Assembly: GCA_963721435.1 (NCBI GenBank)
Contig: CAVRJC010000006.1
Coordinates: 1 to 64,000, forward strand
DNA length: 64,000 nucleotides
DNA from: CAVRJC01 sp963721435
Lineage (GTDB): Bacteria > Actinomycetota > Acidimicrobiia > IMCC26256 > DASPTH01
Reading direction: 5' to 3'
Both the position numbers and the translations under genes were made by a program. The notes beneath the pieces are model-generated. The model was not told the DNA's origin, did no database searches, and saw only the letters and a list, made by a program, of their open reading frames with translations. Positions 61,233 through 64,000 of this stretch are shown here, in pieces. Each line of letters opens with the position of its first letter. Positions within the stretch are counted from its first letter, which is position 1.

Positions 61233-62960
61233 GTGAGCTTTGACCTTGTGATCCGGGGCGGGACGGTGGTCGACGGCTCCGGGCTGGGCGGCTACCGCGC
61301 CGACGTCGGCATCGTCGGCGACCGCATCGCGCTCGTGGGCCGGATCAAGGAGCACGGAGCTCGCGAGATCGACGCCGACGGCCTCGTGGTCACGCCGGGT
61401 TTCATCGACGCGCACACCCACATGGACGCGCAGATCTTCTGGGACCGCCAAGGCTCCAACTCGTGCTGGCACGGCGTGACCACCGTCGTGATGGGCAACT
61501 GCGGCTTCACGCTCGCGCCGGTGCAGTCGGACGCGCGTGCGCTCGTCGTGCGCAACCTCGAGCGCGCCGAAGACATGGATCCCGACGTGCTCGCGGCAGG
61601 GATCGAATGGAGCTGGGAGACGTTCCCCGAGTACCTCGAGACGATCGACAAGCTGCCGAAGGCGATCAATTACGCGTCGAACATCGGGCACTCGGCGTTG
61701 CGCACGTGGGCAATGGGCGACCGCGCGTTCACCGAGGCTGCGACCGCCGACGATCTCGCGCTGATGACGAGCCAGCTCGATGCCGCGCTGCGCGCCGGCG
61801 CGATCGGGTTCACCACCTCACAGAGCCAGCACCACGAGACGTCCGACGATCGTCCCGTTGCGTCGCGCCTCGCCGACTGGCACGAGGTGCGCGCGCTCGC
61901 GCAGACGATGTCCGACTTCGGTGCCGGGATCTACGAAGGTGTCGACCTCCCACTGGGCGACGCGACCGACGACGCCGATCGCGAGCGGTTGCGGTGGGAG
62001 CGCACGCGGGAGCTCACCGTCGACCTTGGGGTGCCCTTCACCGAAGGGTTGCTCGCGACCAATCCCGGCGGGCTCGACCGTCTTGCGATCTACGACCGAA
62101 TCGCGGCCGAGGGTGGGCGCATGATCGGGCAGGCCCACTGCCGCGGCATCAACGTGCTGTTGTCGTTCCTCACCCGCCTGCCGTTCGACGCGCTCGACGA
62201 GTGGCAGGAGATTCGCGGCCTCACACACGCGGAGCAGCAGCGTGCACTGCGCGATCCGTCGGCGCGCGAGAAGCTCGTCGACGCTGCGATGCACGGCGAC
62301 TACACGAAGTGGCGGGGGATCGGCGCGATGCCGCGCAAGCCCGACTGGGACGGCATCCGCGTCTACGAGCGCGGCCTCCCACCCAACCCCACGCTCAACG
62401 AGCTCGCCGTCGCCCGGGGTACGACCCCGGCGGACGTGATGATCGACCTCGCGCTCGACACCAACTTCGAGCAGCTCTTCATCCAACCGAGCCTGTACCC
62501 GCAGGACCACGACGTGCTCATGAAGGTGCTGCGTCACCCGCGCACGGTGATGACGTTCTCCGACTCCGGCGCGCACATGAGCCAGATCTGCGACTCCTCG
62601 ATCCACACCCACCTGCTCGGGTACTGGGTGCGGGAGCAGGGTGAGTTCACGCTCGAAGAAGGCGTGCGCATGATCACACTCGCGCCCGCGCTGGCGTGGG
62701 GCTTCGCCGATCGCGGGCTGTTGCGTGAGGGCATGGCCGCCGACGTCAACGTGTTCGATCCCGATGTCGTCGCGCCGTCGGTGCCGCGCATCGTCACCGA
62801 CCTGCCCGCGGGCGGGAAGCGCCTCGAGCAGCGGGCGGTCGGCTTCCACGCGACCGTCGTCGGTGGTGAGGTCACCCTCGTCGAGGCCGAGCCCACCGGC
62901 GCGCTCCCCGGTGCCCTCATCCGCAACCGTATCGCCGCGCCCCCGCCCGAAACGCGCTGA
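61233..62960 (+). CDS. N-acyl-D-amino-acid deacylase-like amidohydrolase
   Basis: The 575-residue protein has LVIRGGTVVDGSG, PGFIDAHTHMDAQIFWD (HxH), MGNCGFTLAP (metal Cys), GHSALRTWAMG and SDSGAHMSQIC (catalytic Asp region). It has exactly the length of the paralogue at 28892 and the same motif order. GTG 61233 follows GGAGGTGG. The substrate may be an N-acyl amino acid or an unrelated cyclic amide. Confidence 0.9.
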   Translation: MSFDLVIRGGTVVDGSGLGGYRADVGIVGDRIALVGRIKEHGAREIDADGLVVTPGFIDAHTHMDAQIFWDRQGSNSCWHGVTTVVMGNCGFTLAPVQSDARALVVRNLERAEDMDPDVLAAGIEWSWETFPEYLETIDKLPKAINYASNIGHSALRTWAMGDRAFTEAATADDLALMTSQLDAALRAGAIGFTTSQSQHHETSDDRPVASRLADWHEVRALAQTMSDFGAGIYEGVDLPLGDATDDADRERLRWERTRELTVDLGVPFTEGLLATNPGGLDRLAIYDRIAAEGGRMIGQAHCRGINVLLSFLTRLPFDALDEWQEIRGLTHAEQQRALRDPSAREKLVDAAMHGDYTKWRGIGAMPRKPDWDGIRVYERGLPPNPTLNELAVARGTTPADVMIDLALDTNFEQLFIQPSLYPQDHDVLMKVLRHPRTVMTFSDSGAHMSQICDSSIHTHLLGYWVREQGEFTLEEGVRMITLAPALAWGFADRGLLREGMAADVNVFDPDVVAPSVPRIVTDLPAGGKRLEQRAVGFHATVVGGEVTLVEAEPTGALPGALIRNRIAAPPPETR

Positions 62961-63053
62961 CCGCCGCCCCGTTTGCGGTGATGGGCCGCGTTTTCTCCGC
63001 GTACCGCACGCTTGTGGCGCCCATTGGAGTCGAGTACCGATCTGGAGGTGACG

Positions 63054-63524
63054 ATGACCGAAGCCGGATCCGGGGCCCGCTACGTGCGGCCCGGTTGGTT
63101 CACACAACACGTGTTCAACCCCCTCGTCGCCGCGCTGACTCGTGCCGGGCTCAGCGTCTGGGGATCGCGCGAGCTCAGGGTGCGCGGCCGGAAGACGGGC
63201 GAATGGCGGGCGACGCCGGTCAATCTCTTGTCATTCGACGCGAAGCGCTACCTCGTCGCGCCGAGAGGCGAGACCCAGTGGGTGCGGAACTTCCGCGTCG
63301 CCCGCGCCGGCGAGCTGCGGGTCGGCCGCCGCATCGAGGCGTTCACGGCCACCGAGATCGCCGACGCGGCGAAAATCCCGATCCTGCGCGCCTACCTCCA
63401 GCGGTGGAAGGCCGAAGTGGGCGTGTTCTTCGACGGCGTGAGCGGCAAGTCGCCCGACGGCGACCTGCTTCGCATCGCGCCGGACCACCCGGTGTTCGAG
63501 ATCGAGTCCTCGCCGCCGAGCTGA
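63054..63524 (+). CDS. Deazaflavin (F420)-dependent nitroreductase-family protein
   Basis: The 156-residue protein has WFTQHVFNPLVAALTRAG, LRVRGRKTGEWRATPVNLL (Ddn-type core) and RGETQWVRNFRVARAG. ATG 63054 follows TGGAGGTG. It is the fourth such protein in the window. It ends three bases before the stop of the convergent amidohydrolase. Confidence 0.88.
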   Translation: MTEAGSGARYVRPGWFTQHVFNPLVAALTRAGLSVWGSRELRVRGRKTGEWRATPVNLLSFDAKRYLVAPRGETQWVRNFRVARAGELRVGRRIEAFTATEIADAAKIPILRAYLQRWKAEVGVFFDGVSGKSPDGDLLRIAPDHPVFEIESSPPS

Positions 63525-63527
63525 GCG

Positions 63528-64000
63528 TCAGAGCCCGTACACGCGAGCGGCGTTGCCCGAGAGCATGAGCTCCCGCTCGGCTTCGGGCACGTCACCGAAC
63601 GCGTTGTCGACGGCTTCGCGCGAGTGCGGCCACGTGGTCGCAGGGTGCGGGAAGTCGGTCGACCACATCACGTTCTCGACGCCGACCTCGTGGCGCAGGT
63701 CGATACCCACTCCGCCGATGAACGTGAGGTACATCTGGCGCTTGAAGTAGGTGCTCGGCAGCTCTTTCAGCTCGGGGAAGGAGTAGTGGCTGCCCGCACG
63801 CGCCATGCGGTCGAGCTGCTTCAGGTAGTACACGAACCAGGTGATGCCCGGCTCGACGAACGCGATCTTCAACTTCGGGAAGCGCTCGAGCACGCCGGGC
63901 ATGATCCAGAACGCGAGGTTCTCGCACAGCATCATCGCGGGCAGTGACGTGAAGATGCCCTTTTGCGGTGTGGGGTCGCGCCGGAAGACGTCCCACATCG
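63528..64000 (-). CDS. Amidohydrolase-2 family protein, truncated by window end
   Basis: The visible 156 C-terminal residues include LERFPKLKIAFVEPGITWFVYYL, STYFKRQMYLTFIG and MWSTDFPHPATTWPHSRE, and the gene continues past 64000. It is a clear paralogue of the amidohydrolase at 52153 (shared YFHRN/YFKRQ and WSTDxPHP segments). The metal-binding N-terminus lies outside the window. Confidence 0.88.
   Translation of the reverse strand, partial: MWDVFRRDPTPQKGIFTSLPAMMLCENLAFWIMPGVLERFPKLKIAFVEPGITWFVYYLKQLDRMARAGSHYSFPELKELPSTYFKRQMYLTFIGGVGIDLRHEVGVENVMWSTDFPHPATTWPHSREAVDNAFGDVPEAERELMLSGNAARVYGL

Noticed and set aside
1..64000. rRNA, tRNA or CRISPR arrays
   Set aside because: No conserved rRNA blocks, cloverleaf-like elements or regularly spaced direct repeats were seen by eye.

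Overview
The window is a stretch of very G+C-rich chromosome from an actinobacterium, most probably of the Acidimicrobiia type. This is an inference from gene content: several F420/deazaflavin-dependent enzymes, DinB/maleylpyruvate-isomerase-like proteins, alpha/beta-hydrolase-adenylate cyclase fusions, a WhiG/FliA-type sigma factor, many SDRs, acyl-CoA dehydrogenases and amidohydrolase-2 proteins, and many 4-bp ATGA/GTGA gene overlaps. I see no rRNA, tRNA, CRISPR array or prophage.

Layout. 0.06-2.9 kb: two divergent hydrolase-cyclase paralogues. 2.9-4.8 kb: an IS110-family insertion sequence with a long non-coding 5' end. 5.4-14.3 kb: a ten-gene plus-strand catabolic run (two-subunit acyl-CoA dehydrogenase, SDRs, TetR regulator, two amidohydrolases, F420-type enzymes). 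14.3-16.8 kb: a DinB-like protein, an LigD-type polymerase domain and a cyclic-nucleotide-binding protein. 16.8-19.7 kb: ArsR regulator, 14-TM efflux pump with a double operator-like dyad at its start, and two small dimeric-barrel/SnoaL-like proteins. 19.7-28 kb: a cell-surface cluster with an alkaline-phosphatase-like membrane protein, a flippase, two sulfotransferases flanking a glycosyltransferase, and a sulfatase. 28-34.4 kb: a divergon of enoyl-CoA hydratase and D-aminoacylase-like genes against aldehyde dehydrogenase, CoA-transferase and SDR. 34.4-38 kb: a WhiG-type sigma factor translationally coupled to a GGDEF-EAL enzyme. 38-44.9 kb: amidohydrolase, Ltp2-like thiolase, DUF35; then SDR, hydrolase, GMC oxidoreductase. 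44.9-59.8 kb: a large divergon, seven genes on each side of a 14-bp perfect palindrome. 59.8-64 kb: SnoaL-like, cyclase-family, D-aminoacylase-like, nitroreductase-like and a truncated amidohydrolase.

The most interesting part is the 44.9-59.8 kb divergon. Its plus arm starts with an APH-type kinase directly followed by an acyl-CoA dehydrogenase and then a deazaflavin enzyme, SDR, crotonase, second acyl-CoA dehydrogenase and LLM oxidoreductase. This resembles a split version of the ACAD10/11 and levulinate (LvaA/LvaC/LvaD) hydroxyacyl-CoA kinase chemistry. Its minus arm encodes an amidohydrolase, DUF35 protein, thiolase-fold protein without the nucleophilic cysteine (Ltp2-like), a biotin-dependent acyl-CoA carboxylase and a class III CoA-transferase.

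Eleven genes need a single-base frame correction to restore a normal full-length family member (one of these, the carboxylase alpha start, is tentative). The number and the small size of the lesions suggest sequence or assembly indels rather than true pseudogenes. One of them creates a false LigD-DinB fusion frame. All functional statements are read by eye from motifs and context; no database search was possible.
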